A DNA stretch of 64,000 nucleotides. It comes from Brevundimonas subvibrioides ATCC 15264 (GTDB lineage Bacteria > Pseudomonadota > Alphaproteobacteria > Caulobacterales > Caulobacteraceae). How positions within the stretch are numbered: position 1 is the first letter of the stretch; each line of letters opens with the position of its first letter. The notes beneath the pieces were generated by a model that was not told where the DNA came from, made no database searches, and was given only the letters and a program-made list of their open reading frames with translations. The stretch lies in assembly GCF_000144605.1 (NCBI RefSeq), contig NC_014375.1, positions 930,001-994,000 of the forward strand, written 5' to 3'. Positions 7,686-17,563 of this stretch are shown piece by piece. The position numbers were made by a program, and so were the translations under genes.

Positions 7686-8888
7686 ATGACCGTCACCTTC
7701 GAAGACATCCAGGCCGCCCGGGATCGCATCGCCGGCCAGGTCGACCGCACCCCCGTCCGCCACTCCCGCCGCCTGTCCCAGGCCACCGGGGCCGAGGTCT
7801 GGGTCAAGTTCGACAACCTGCATTTCACCGGCTCGTTCAAGGAGCGCGGCGCCCTGAACCGGCTGCTGTCGCTGACGCCCGACGAGAGGCGGCGCGGCGT
7901 GGTGGCGGCCAGCGCCGGCAACCATGCCCAGGCCCTGGCCTATCACGGCGGCCGGCTGGGCGTGCCCGTCACCATCGTCATGCCCGAGGGCACCCCCTTC
8001 ACCAAGGTCGACGGCACCCGCAGCCACGGGGCCAACGTGGTCATCCACGGCCTGGACTTCACCGCCTCGACCGAGGAGGCCCACCGCCTCAGGGACGCCG
8101 AGGGCTTCGTCTTCATCTCCGCCTTCGACGACGAAGGCATCGTGGCGGGGCAGGGGGTCTGCGGCCTGGAGTTCCTGGAGGACGCCCCCGACCTCGACGC
8201 CCTGATCATCCCCATCGGCGGCGGCGGGCTGATCGCCGGGTGCTCCATCGCGGCCAAGGCCATGAAGCCCGACATCCGCATCTTCGGCGTCGAGGCGGCC
8301 ATGTACCCCTCCTTCAGCGCCCGGCGCGCGGGCCTGCCGCCGGTCTGCGGCGGGGCGACGATCGCCGAGGGCATCGCCATCAAGGCCGTGGGCGACATCC
8401 CCTTCGCCCTGGCCGACCCCCTGGTCGAGGACGTCATCGTCTGCGCCGAGGAGGATTTCGAGCGCGCCGTCTCCCTGTTCGCCACCCTGGAAAAGACCGT
8501 CGCCGAAGGGGCGGGCGCCGGGGGGCTGGCCGCCCTGCTGGCCAACCCCGAGCGGTTCAGGGGCATGAAGGTCGGCCTCGTCCTGTGCGGCGGCAATATC
8601 GACGCCCGGATGCTGGCCGTGGTCCTGAACCGCGAGATGGTCCGTGAACGGAGGTTGATCGTCTATCGCATCCTTTCGGACGACCGGCCGGGCATCCTCT
8701 CGGCGATGGCGGCGGTGATCGGCGACGTCGGCGGCAACATCATCGACGTCGTCCACAACCGTCTGGCGCTGGACGTGCCGGCCAAGGGGGCGGAGTTCGA
8801 CATCATGGTCGAAACGCGCGATAGCGCCCACGCCGACGAGATCGGACAGGCATTGAAGGACCAGGGTTATGCGCTTCGGATGGGTTAG
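7686..8888 (+). CDS. Threonine ammonia-lyase, catabolic-type with single ACT domain
   Basis: A 400-residue fold-type-II PLP enzyme. FTGSFKERGA places the Schiff-base lysine at residue 52, SAGNHAQ follows, and IPIGGGGLIAG (around 178) is the phosphate-binding glycine loop. From about residue 328 (LIVYRILSDDRPGILSAM) there is one ACT domain. It deaminates threonine to 2-oxobutyrate. The length and single ACT domain match the shorter TdcB/TIGR01127-type enzyme rather than IlvA; a second, two-ACT IlvA is encoded at 24916-26436. The 3' end overlaps the FKBP gene by 20 bp, suggesting translational coupling. Confidence 0.9.
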   Translation: MTVTFEDIQAARDRIAGQVDRTPVRHSRRLSQATGAEVWVKFDNLHFTGSFKERGALNRLLSLTPDERRRGVVAASAGNHAQALAYHGGRLGVPVTIVMPEGTPFTKVDGTRSHGANVVIHGLDFTASTEEAHRLRDAEGFVFISAFDDEGIVAGQGVCGLEFLEDAPDLDALIIPIGGGGLIAGCSIAAKAMKPDIRIFGVEAAMYPSFSARRAGLPPVCGGATIAEGIAIKAVGDIPFALADPLVEDVIVCAEEDFERAVSLFATLEKTVAEGAGAGGLAALLANPERFRGMKVGLVLCGGNIDARMLAVVLNREMVRERRLIVYRILSDDRPGILSAMAAVIGDVGGNIIDVVHNRLALDVPAKGAEFDIMVETRDSAHADEIGQALKDQGYALRMG

Positions 8889-9396
8889 GCCTCTCGCTCT
8901 GGTCGCGGTCCTGGCCGTGTCCGCCTGCAACCGGGGCGACGTCGCCCCGGGCGCGGATCTGGAGGCCAACGCCGAGGCGGCCGAGTTCTTCCTGACCTCC
9001 AACGCCCGCGCCGAGGGCGTCCGCACCACGGCCTCGGGCCTGCAGTACAAGGTCCTGACCTCGGGCCCCTCGGGCGCCGTCAGCCCCGACCGCAACGACC
9101 TGGTCCGCGTGGACTACGAGGGCGCCCTGACGGACGGTACGGTGTTCGACTCCTCCTTCGCCAAGGGCATCCCCTTCGCCACCCACGTCGACGAGGTCGT
9201 CCCCGGCTGGACCGAGGCCCTGCAGCTGATGAAGGCCGGCGACGAGTGGATGCTCTACCTCCCGCCCGCCCTCGGCTACGGCGAGCGCGGCCAGGGCGAC
9301 ATCCCGCCGAACGCCGTGCTGGTGTTCCGGGTCAAGCTGCTCGATGTCGCCCCGGTTCCGGGCGGCGGTCGCGGCGTGGGCCTCGCCACCGGCTAG
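8869..9396 (+). CDS. FKBP-type peptidyl-prolyl isomerase, lipoprotein
   Basis: A 175-residue protein with signal and lipobox (VLAVSAC; Cys about residue 20). Residues 50-165 form an FKBP domain: TTASGLQYKVL, VRVDYEGALTDGTVFDSS, GWTEALQLMKAGDEW, PPALGYGERG and IPPNAVLVFRVKLLDV, including the aromatic and aspartate residues of the active pocket. It would assist folding of envelope proteins from the periplasmic face of a membrane. The start lies within the 3' end of the threonine ammonia-lyase gene. The protein ends in a Gly-rich tail. Confidence 0.92.
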   Translation: MRFGWVRPLALVAVLAVSACNRGDVAPGADLEANAEAAEFFLTSNARAEGVRTTASGLQYKVLTSGPSGAVSPDRNDLVRVDYEGALTDGTVFDSSFAKGIPFATHVDEVVPGWTEALQLMKAGDEWMLYLPPALGYGERGQGDIPPNAVLVFRVKLLDVAPVPGGGRGVGLATG

Positions 9397-9440
9397 GGGC
9401 CGCAGGCCGAATTTCCTGTTTCTGGTGCGGCGGGTGAAGG

Positions 9441-9556
9441 GGTTCATCACAAAGAGCACCAAGGTTGCACAAAGGGCACGAAGGGGCCGTCGATGGGTCG
9501 GCGGGCCCGGCCCCTTGGTGGCCTTCGTGATCCCTTCGTGTCCTTTGTGATGAACC
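9441..9556. repeat. Long imperfect inverted repeat (hairpin) with internal CACAAAG-type units
   Basis: Arms of 48 bp (9441-9488 and 9509-9556) are near-perfect reverse complements, starting GGTTCATCACAAAG and ending GTGATGAACC, around a 20-nt centre. Within each arm a roughly 12-bp unit (CACAAAG..CACGAAGG) recurs. Read as protein this gives HKGHEG-like strings, a known source of spurious gene calls. It lies in the 227-bp gap between the convergent FKBP and HTH genes and may act as a bidirectional terminator or be a MITE-like element. Confidence 0.75.
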
Positions 9557-9623
9557 TCCTGGCCGTCAGGGCCTCGAGGGCGAGGGAGGGACCTGCGGTC
9601 CGCGCCGTCGGTTCGACCTCGAC

Positions 9624-10148
9624 TCATCCCCGGCCGTCGGGCGCGCGGTCTGCAAAAACACCGTCCGACCCGTCCGACCCGTCCGACCTGTTCGCCTGCA
9701 TCGCCTCGCGCAGCGCCTCCTGTTCGCGGTGCCAGGCCTCCGCCTCGTCGCGGGCGGTCAGTTCGGCGATTTCGGCGGCCTCCGCGTCTATCATCAGCCG
9801 CACCCTGCGCCAGCGCAGGGCTTCCATGGCGTCGCCGCGCAGCACCGCCCGCATCATCCGTCGGTGGGCGACAAAGGCCAGGGACCCGAACTCGACCCGG
9901 TCGAGGTCGCCGCCGATCCGTTCCTCCAGCGCCACCCCCTCGTCCCAGGGGTCCAGCCGGGTCGGCGGGGTCCAGGGCTGGTCGGCGCGCCGCCACCCCT
10001 CGCGCGCCGCCCGCCCCCGCAGCGCCGTCAGCCCGACCCCGTGGATCCGGCAGCATTCGCTGGCCGACCGCCCGGCCAGATAGTCCTCGCGCACCTGCGC
10101 CCACACCGCCTGCGGCGCCGCCACCCCCCTCTGCGATCCCTCGGCCAT
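9624..10148 (-). CDS. HTH-containing hypothetical protein
   Basis: A 174-residue protein from the ATG at 10148 (MAEGSQRG); sequence upstream in the frame belongs to the noncoding repeat region. Residues about 15-60 (VREDYLAGRSASECCRIHGV) look like a helix-turn-helix of the sort found in small terminase or transposase-related proteins. The remainder is acidic, Arg-rich and probably helical. The C-terminus holds a Ser-Asp-Gly triplet repeat encoded by three perfect copies of a 9-bp unit at 9662-9688. No neighbouring phage genes support a terminase role, so it stays a DNA-binding protein of unknown function. Confidence 0.6.
   Translation of the reverse strand: MAEGSQRGVAAPQAVWAQVREDYLAGRSASECCRIHGVGLTALRGRAAREGWRRADQPWTPPTRLDPWDEGVALEERIGGDLDRVEFGSLAFVAHRRMMRAVLRGDAMEALRWRRVRLMIDAEAAEIAELTARDEAEAWHREQEALREAMQANRSDGSDGSDGVFADRAPDGRG
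9662..9688. repeat. Three tandem 9-bp units
   Basis: CGTCCGACC is present three times without mismatch inside the 3' end of the HTH gene and encodes Ser-Asp-Gly on the minus strand. Unit length is a multiple of three, so copy-number change would keep the frame. Confidence 0.8.
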
Positions 10149-10292
10149 CGGTCGTCCTCCTCCGTGTGAAAAAGGGGAGGATTGTAAACCAGGTTCAGGG
10201 TGTGCTCGGTTCGACGCTGCTTGTGGAGTACGGGTGTTGAAAAGGCGGGGGAATTCGGGGCCAGCGCGGACAACTCGACGGTGGGTGGGTGG

Positions 10293-10456
10293 GTCTCCTC
10301 CCCGTCCGAAGGAGGGGAGGGGGGACCGCCGCGCCCTTTGCGCGGGGGTGGAGGGGCGCTTCCCGCCGCACAGGCCGTCCCGATTGAAGAACCCCTCCGT
10401 CACGGCGCGAAGCGGCGCCGCGCCAACTCCCCATCCCTTCGGGACGGGGAGGAGAC
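10293..10456. repeat. Dispersed inverted repeat, family A copy 1
   Basis: The ends GTCTCCTCCCCGTCCGAAGG and CCTTCGGGACGGGGAGGAGAC are reverse complements apart from small differences. The interior has the family signature: GGGGGACCGCCGCG then GGTGGAGGGG in the left half, CCCCTCCGTCACGGCGCGAAG and CGCCGCGCC in the right half. Each half can fold on its own, giving a double hairpin. Other copies are at 17564, 22972, 24782 and 52620. No coding region is credible in the gene-free stretch 10149-10665; it holds this copy and family B copy 1. Confidence 0.8.
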
Positions 10457-10465
10457 AGCAAACAC

Positions 10466-10662
10466 GCTCCCTCTCCCGGCGGGAGAGGGCTTGAGCGCAC
10501 GGCGGCGCTAGCCGTCGTCCTTGCGCGAAAGGGTGAGGGGTAGATACGTCCGCCGTCCCTGCGACGGCTCAGGCCGACGGCCAGGCCAGCCCCTCACCCT
10601 TTCGGCTATGCGCATCGCTCCGCTCTGCGAGCCTCAAGCCCTCTCCCGCCGGGAGAGGGAGC
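10466..10662. repeat. Dispersed inverted repeat, family B copy 1
   Basis: A 197-bp element with perfect 30-bp terminal inverted repeats: it starts GCTCCCTCTCCCGGCGGGAG and ends CCGCCGGGAGAGGGAGC. The interior has AAAGGGTGAGGGG and its complement CCCCTCACCCTTTCGGC. The second copy is at 48712-48917. It starts 9 bp after family A copy 1 and ends 3 bp before the stop of the truncated DpnI-like gene. Confidence 0.85.
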
Positions 10663-10665
10663 AGG

Positions 10666-10908
10666 TCAGTCGGTGCGGCCCTTGGTGGCCTTGAGCTCGT
10701 ATTCCTCGGCGCAGACGCCGCAATGGAAGTCGGCCACCGGCGAATTGGCGGCGAAGGCAGTCAGGGGCGTCGCGCCGCAGCTTGGGCAGAAGGCGTTGGC
10801 GGCGACCCAGCCCTCGCTCAGGACGCGAGCGTTCTGGGTCGGCCCCTTGAAGACCGCCGCCTCTTCGGCGAAGCCGAAATTGCTCCAGGGAGCGTCGTCT
10901 TCGGCCAT
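10666..10908 (-). pseudogene. DpnI-like restriction endonuclease, truncated N-terminal catalytic part
   Basis: An 80-residue frame that resembles the N-terminus of DpnI-family (Dam-replacing) endonucleases, which cut methylated GATC: NFGFAEEAAVFKG near the start, then a four-Cys zinc site (C41, C44, C63, C66). The PD-(D/E)xK residues are D60, E71 and K73, with the same spacing as D53/E64/K66 of DpnI. DpnI is about 254 residues long with a C-terminal winged helix. Here the frame stops seven residues after the catalytic lysine, 3 bp from the family B repeat. The rest of the fold is absent, so it is probably inactive. Family membership is from motifs; truncation by the repeat is inferred. Confidence 0.75.
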
Positions 10909-11022
10909 GTGGGCAGCATGGCCGTGCGTTGGTTAGTCAGCCCTTACCGCGCGTGAAGACGAGAATCTCGTCGCATGTAAAACAAGCTGTCGCCCAACCG
11001 TCGATCGATCCTGTCGACATAA

Positions 11023-11041
11023 TTTGTGGATTTTTCACAAA
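11023..11041 (+). promoter_or_regulatory. Inverted repeat upstream of the ATPase/RloB operon
   Basis: TTTGTG and CACAAA are perfect 6-bp arms around a T-rich 7-nt spacer, in the AT-rich 165-bp gap before the ATPase gene and 32 bp before its start. It may be an operator overlapping the promoter; no regulator gene sits beside it. The gene has a good AGAGG ribosome-binding site. Confidence 0.4.
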
Positions 11042-11073
11042 ATACGGCATAAGGGCCTCTAAAGAGGAACGCT

Positions 11074-12384
11074 ATGCTCGCATCTTTTACCTTCGCGAAC
11101 GCGAGGTCATTCCCTGACCGACAAACGCTCAGCCTAGTCGCACATGCTCCCCACAAAGAAATTCAAGGTGCCTTGATCAAGGCGTCAGCTTCCGGATCCG
11201 ACGGCCCCTTGCTCGCGGCGGCGGCGATATATGGCCCGAACGCCTCTGGGAAGACGAACGTGCTTAAAGCTCTCGACTATTTCCGTGACGCGGTAGTCCT
11301 GTCTTTGCAGCATTGGGCACCTTCGGGGGGTACGTTAAATATTCCTCACGCACGCCAGTTTCGGATGCCGTCAGTTTATGAAATCGAGTGCGTAATCGAA
11401 GGTGTTCGATATCGCTACGGGTTCATGCAAGACATAAAAGAGTTCCATGAGGAGTGGCTATATGCATACCCGAAAAAGCGCGAAAGATTGCTTTTTCATC
11501 GCTACTCAGCAGACGTGGGGTCAGACCCGTCCTCAATAAATTTCGGTGAAAACTTATCTGGTTCGGACAGGGATCATCAATCATTCCGTCGTCGAACGCG
11601 CACGAATAGCCTCTTTTTGTCAGTAGCAGCGCAAGAGAATCAAGCAGAGTGTAGCCTGATCTATAAATGGTTTTACTCTAGTCTGAACATCCATATTTCC
11701 CCAATGGATGGTGATGATAACGGGTTCACAAGCCGTCTACTGAACAAAAGTTCAGAAAATTCGCCCCTGATAAAGTCTATTATTTTGAGCGCAGATAGTT
11801 CCCTCACGGACATACAAGTAAGTGAGTCGGATCGTGAGGTGGCGGTGGATGATGATTGGGCTGAAGATATGCCTGAAAATCTCAGAGACTTCGTTGCCGA
11901 AAACAGAAAATATGAGGTTTCTTTCGGATTCGGCGATGGTGCGGATCGATTTGTTCTCCCCCTCTCGATGCAATCAGAGGGTCTGAAAAAGGTATATGCG
12001 CTTTCTTCAACTGTTGCATGCGTTTTGCACTTCGGAGAGGTGTTAGTAGTCGATGAATTGGAATCCAGCCTTCATCCCCACATAGCATCTCAGTTGGTAG
12101 ATCTGTTTCAAAACAAGACAACAAATCCCAACGGGGCCCAGCTAATATTTACTACTCATGATGTTGGTCTACTTTCCGATGATCATCTTCGGCGTGACCA
12201 GGTATGGTTTGTGGAAAAGGAGCGCGGCAATTCGGCGCTCTATTCTTTAGTAGATTTCAAAACGCGGAAAGATGAAAACGTACAATCCGGCTATCTGAGG
12301 GGTAGATTTGGAGCTGTCCCAAGCCGAAGTGTTGGTGCCGCTTTTCTGAGCAGTATGCTCAGTCACGACCCTAGCCCCCGATGA
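11074..12384 (+). CDS. AAA/ABC-type ATPase of a RloA/AbiLi-like defence pair
   Basis: A 436-residue SMC/OLD-like ATPase. Walker A is GPNASGKT (54-61), followed by an insertion rich in polar residues. A signature-like MQSEGLKK, Walker B (EVLVVDELESSLHP) and a switch histidine (FTTHD) follow in the order seen in AAA_15/AAA_21 proteins. It overlaps the RloB gene by 4 bp (ATGA). Such ATPase + RloB pairs are known as RloAB and as the abortive-infection system AbiL; the ATPase is thought to sense or hold back the effector. The gene is clearly AT-richer than its surroundings, a sign of transfer. Function is inferred from the pairing. Confidence 0.85.
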   Translation: MLASFTFANARSFPDRQTLSLVAHAPHKEIQGALIKASASGSDGPLLAAAAIYGPNASGKTNVLKALDYFRDAVVLSLQHWAPSGGTLNIPHARQFRMPSVYEIECVIEGVRYRYGFMQDIKEFHEEWLYAYPKKRERLLFHRYSADVGSDPSSINFGENLSGSDRDHQSFRRRTRTNSLFLSVAAQENQAECSLIYKWFYSSLNIHISPMDGDDNGFTSRLLNKSSENSPLIKSIILSADSSLTDIQVSESDREVAVDDDWAEDMPENLRDFVAENRKYEVSFGFGDGADRFVLPLSMQSEGLKKVYALSSTVACVLHFGEVLVVDELESSLHPHIASQLVDLFQNKTTNPNGAQLIFTTHDVGLLSDDHLRRDQVWFVEKERGNSALYSLVDFKTRKDENVQSGYLRGRFGAVPSRSVGAAFLSSMLSHDPSPR

Positions 12385-12983
12385 AGCGTAAAGTAAGCTA
12401 TCGAGAGCCGCGAAAGCAGAAATCAATTCTCGTTGTCTGCGACGGGGAAAGAACAGAAGCCGACTATTTTCGAAACTGGCGATCCGTTCTCGGACCGTCT
12501 CGATTAGTTATACGCAACGAGTTAGTTCGCAGCGGCGGAAATCCGCTGCGAGCGGTTCGGGCAGCTATACGGCTTAAGGGCAGAGAAGGCAGCTTCCACG
12601 AGGTTTGGTGTGTCTGCGATATTGACGATGCCCCTGCCGCCGACATTGTAAAAGCTGTCGGCCTCGCTGGGCGTAACCAAATCACGTTGTGCATGTCAAA
12701 GCGCTGTTTTGAAGTGTGGATTGGGCTGCACTATGGGAAGCACGCAAACCATCTGAGTTGCGGGGCATCTGCAGTCGCTCACGTGCGGAAGTTCATTCCC
12801 GACTACGCGAAGGATCTGAAGATAGCGCCGTTTCGACAGCTCTTTCCACTGACTCAGGTCGCTTTGGCTAACGCAGCTTGGCTCCGAGCCCAAGATGTCT
12901 CTGACCCTGCTACAGACGTAGATTATCTTGTGCAGAGCTTTGTTGACGAGGCGCGCGCTGCAGGTATCGGCTTGCCAGAGTAG
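12381..12983 (+). CDS. RloB-family protein (TOPRIM-like effector of the ATPase pair)
   Basis: A 200-residue protein with the RloB landmarks: a basic N-terminus, ILVVCDGERTEADYF (residues 16-30), WCVCDIDD with a DxD at 80-82, and KRCFEVWIGLHYG. The arrangement (acidic-G-x-x-T-E, then DxD) is that of a TOPRIM nuclease-like core, as in AbiLii. Most family members I know read CEGE at the first motif; here it is C-D-G-E, so the usual first Glu is Asp (residue 21). Start and stop of the two genes overlap, so it should be made stoichiometrically with the ATPase. It probably acts as the toxic or nucleolytic arm; that is not shown by the sequence. Confidence 0.82.
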   Translation: MKRKVSYREPRKQKSILVVCDGERTEADYFRNWRSVLGPSRLVIRNELVRSGGNPLRAVRAAIRLKGREGSFHEVWCVCDIDDAPAADIVKAVGLAGRNQITLCMSKRCFEVWIGLHYGKHANHLSCGASAVAHVRKFIPDYAKDLKIAPFRQLFPLTQVALANAAWLRAQDVSDPATDVDYLVQSFVDEARAAGIGLPE

Positions 12984-13023
12984 AAGCAGGGTCGGTTAAC
13001 GCTCTTTCGACCGTTGTACCCCC

Positions 13024-15399
<2,376 letters not shown>

Positions 15400-15467
15400 G
15401 AACGGAATGTAGGTCGCAGGGAGGCTGGATGCCAGTCAACGCGCGGTCGCGGCAGAAGGCTGCTGAC

Positions 15468-15490
15468 ATCCCCCGGTCAAGCCGGAGGAT
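15468..15490. repeat. Short palindrome of the ATCCCCCGG..CCGGAGGAT type
   Basis: ATCCCCCGG, TCAA loop, CCGGAGGAT, in the divergent gap between uvrB and the extensin gene. The same kind of palindrome (CCCGGGTCAAGCCCGGG-like) is a common dispersed element in alphaproteobacterial genomes; only one copy was noticed here. Confidence 0.45.
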
Positions 15491-15554
15491 GACGAGGGGT
15501 GGCAGCAGGTCCTCCTCGCCACAGGGCTGCCGTCGAATCGTGGCACTAGAGGGC

Positions 15555-16301
15555 ATGCGTTCCGCCCCCGTCATCATTCTGTGCCTGCTGCTGGCGGGCT
15601 GCGGCCGGCTGATCCCGGATGCGCCGGGGCCGACGCCCTACTATCCGGTACAGCCGGGCGGCGCGCCGCAGACGCCGGTCCGCCCGGCCGGGTCCGGGGT
15701 GATCGACGCGGCGATCGACGGGGGGACCTTCGCGCGGCTGGGGCGGGCGACGGCCAGCCTCGGCCAATGCGTGGCGGAGCTGGAGGCGGCGCGGGTGACC
15801 TTCTCGCCCACGCCGGACCGGGTGAACTCGGCGACCTGCGGCCTGACGGACGCGGGCGTGCTGGGGGCGGACTACGGCACCACGGCGCGGATGGCCCCCT
15901 CCGACGTGACCATGACCTGCGCCCTGGCGGCGGCGGTCAGCGTGTGGCGCAGGCAGTCGGTGGAGCCGGCGGCGCGAGAGATCCTCGGCTCGGACGTGGT
16001 CCAGATCGAGCATATGGGGGTCTATGCCTGCCGGGGCGTGCGGACGGATGCGGGCTCGACGTCCCGGGCCAGCGCCCATTCGCGGGCGGCGGCGCTGGAC
16101 TTCTCGGGCGTGCGGCTGAGGGACGGGCGCAGGATCACCGTGGCGGGCGACTGGGCCGACGGCACACCCGAGGCGCGGTTCCTGCACCGCATCCGCGACG
16201 AGGGCTGCCGCGTCTTCGGTACGGTCCTGAGCCCCGACTACAACGCCGTCCATTTCGACCACCTGCACCTGGAGGCGGAGCAGGGGCGGCTGTGCCGGTA
16301 G
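15555..16301 (+). CDS. Extensin-like family lipoprotein
   Basis: A 248-residue protein from the ATG at 15555, where a lipoprotein signal begins ([17 protein letters not shown], lipidated Cys 16). A Pro-rich linker leads to an Extensin-like_C domain: [46 protein letters not shown] and a final [13 protein letters not shown]. The H-x6-D and HFDHLH motifs are the metal-binding pattern of the related LAS/M15-type peptidase fold, so a cell-wall role in the periplasm is plausible. Longer in-frame starts upstream run into the palindrome at 15468 and lack a signal peptide. It is divergent from uvrB. Confidence 0.88.
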   Translation: MRSAPVIILCLLLAGCGRLIPDAPGPTPYYPVQPGGAPQTPVRPAGSGVIDAAIDGGTFARLGRATASLGQCVAELEAARVTFSPTPDRVNSATCGLTDAGVLGADYGTTARMAPSDVTMTCALAAAVSVWRRQSVEPAAREILGSDVVQIEHMGVYACRGVRTDAGSTSRASAHSRAAALDFSGVRLRDGRRITVAGDWADGTPEARFLHRIRDEGCRVFGTVLSPDYNAVHFDHLHLEAEQGRLCR

Positions 16302-16306
16302 GCACG

Positions 16307-16345
16307 CAAAAGCCCCGCACGCCGGGGCGGTGCGGGGCTTCTGTT
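16307..16345. terminator. Bidirectional intrinsic terminator
   Basis: AGCCCCGCAC (16311-16320) pairs perfectly with GTGCGGGGCT (16330-16339) around a 9-nt loop. On the minus strand the stem is followed by TTTTGC, on the plus strand by TCTGTT. It sits between the convergent extensin and 16372-17280 genes. Confidence 0.8.
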
Positions 16346-16371
16346 GTCCAGGCGTCCAGCGGGGTGCGGGA

Positions 16372-17280
16372 CTAGCGCCGGATGCGGGCCTGGACCTCGA
16401 GTTCGCCGAGGCGGCGGTCGAGGTAGGCGCGGTCGTCACTGGAGGGCTGGGTGCGGCTGTAGGCGGCCTCGAGGCGGGTGAGGTCGTCGAACTGCACGCG
16501 GACGGCGGCCTGTTCGGTGCGCGGCAGGCTGTACAGGGCGCGCTCGATGGCGGTCAGCCGATCGCGGGGGGTCTGCTGATAGCCGCCGCCGTTGTTGTTG
16601 CCGTAGCCGACGTCGCCGACGCGGGCGTCCAGCGCGTCCAGACGCGTCTCGATGTCCTGACGCTCGCGGGCGGTCAGGCCGTCGCGCTGATAGCCGGCCT
16701 CGACCTGGACCAGGGCGGCGTAGTCGCTGCGCAGGCGGGTCGCCTCGGTGCGGGTCAGGCGACGCGCGCTGACGGCGGCGTCGACGCGGGCCTCGAACTC
16801 GCGGCGGCCGTCGGCGACCGACTGATAGCCGCCCACGTCGTCGCCATAGCCACCCTCGTCGACCGCCAGGGTCAGGGCGTTGTAGCGGGTGGTGAGGTCC
16901 TGACGTTCCTGCGTCGTGAAGCGGCCGTCGCGGGCATAGGACGCCTCCAGCTGGACCAGGGCGTCATAGTCCGAGCGGATGCGGTCGCCGCTGTAGGACT
17001 GGATGGCGCCCGAGCGGATCTGGGCGTCCAGGCGGGTGTTGAACGCCGACTGCTGCGTGGCCAGCGGGCGACGTCCGCGGCTCCATTCGGCGTCGACCGT
17101 GCCGGTGGTCTGGCCGCCCAGCAGCTGCTGGAGAATCTGGCCGAAGACCTGCTGGCCGGTGGAGGGCTGTCCGTACTGCGACTGGGTCTGGCCGTAGGGG
17201 GTCTGGGCCGAGGCACCGGCGGCGGTGGCGAGCACGAGGGTACCGGCCGCGAGGGCGGTGAAGGTCTTCAGCGATGTCAT
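16372..17280 (-). CDS. Exported helical-repeat protein, hypothetical
   Basis: A 302-residue protein from the ATG at 17280, preceded by a GGAGAG ribosome-binding site, with a signal peptide cleaved near AGASAQ. After a Gln-rich stretch there are two or three degenerate repeats of about 75 residues built on FxxRxDAxxxxxxL..xEAxxLRSDYxALVQxExxYxRDG, separated by Gly-rich linkers such as GYGNNNGGGY. The pattern suggests paired amphipathic helices in the periplasm. No enzyme motif or known family is recognised. Ends at the bidirectional terminator. Confidence 0.75.
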   Translation of the reverse strand: MTSLKTFTALAAGTLVLATAAGASAQTPYGQTQSQYGQPSTGQQVFGQILQQLLGGQTTGTVDAEWSRGRRPLATQQSAFNTRLDAQIRSGAIQSYSGDRIRSDYDALVQLEASYARDGRFTTQERQDLTTRYNALTLAVDEGGYGDDVGGYQSVADGRREFEARVDAAVSARRLTRTEATRLRSDYAALVQVEAGYQRDGLTARERQDIETRLDALDARVGDVGYGNNNGGGYQQTPRDRLTAIERALYSLPRTEQAAVRVQFDDLTRLEAAYSRTQPSSDDRAYLDRRLGELEVQARIRR

Positions 17281-17377
17281 GGGGTTCTCTCCGGGGTCTG
17301 GCCCTGTCTGGCCAAGAGAACGGTGTCGGGCGGTTAAGGTTGCCTCGCGACGGGTCAGGCTGTGGTAGGCTGTGCCG

Positions 17378-17557
17378 ATGACCGACGATGCGAACGATCC
17401 GGCGGCCCCCGCAGGCGAGACTCCGGCCCAGAAGGCCCTGCGGCTGAAGCAGGCGCGACTGGACGCGCGGCCCAAGCCGCCACGGGGCGGCAAATTTCAA
17501 CGTCTTCAGGCGGCGGGCGTCAATCCGGGCGCCAACCGGCCCTGGACGCACAAGTAG
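17378..17557 (+). CDS. Small basic conserved-type protein
   Basis: A 59-residue protein from the ATG at 17378 (MTDDANDPAAPAG). The N-terminus is acidic and Pro/Ala-rich; the rest is basic: QKALRLKQARLDARPKPPRGG then KFQRLQAA. It resembles short uncharacterised Caulobacterales proteins that share the KPPRGGKFQR element, recalled without a search. A cytoplasmic nucleic-acid-binding role is possible but unsupported. The stop is 7 bp before family A copy 2. Confidence 0.6.
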   Translation: MTDDANDPAAPAGETPAQKALRLKQARLDARPKPPRGGKFQRLQAAGVNPGANRPWTHK

Positions 17558-17563
17558 GATTGG

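Noticed and set aside
9662..9688. Tandem 9-mers considered as a CRISPR or VNTR switch
   Set aside because: No spacers, only three in-frame copies inside a gene; noted as a short tandem repeat only.
8803..10104. A minus-strand frame with HKGHEGITKATKG-like repeats
   Set aside because: The repeats come from the long hairpin at 9441-9556, a known source of spurious proteins; the real genes here are FKBP (+) and the HTH protein (-).
9624..10148. Small terminase subunit of a prophage
   Set aside because: Only a HTH-like N-terminus; no large terminase, portal, capsid or integrase gene anywhere in the window.
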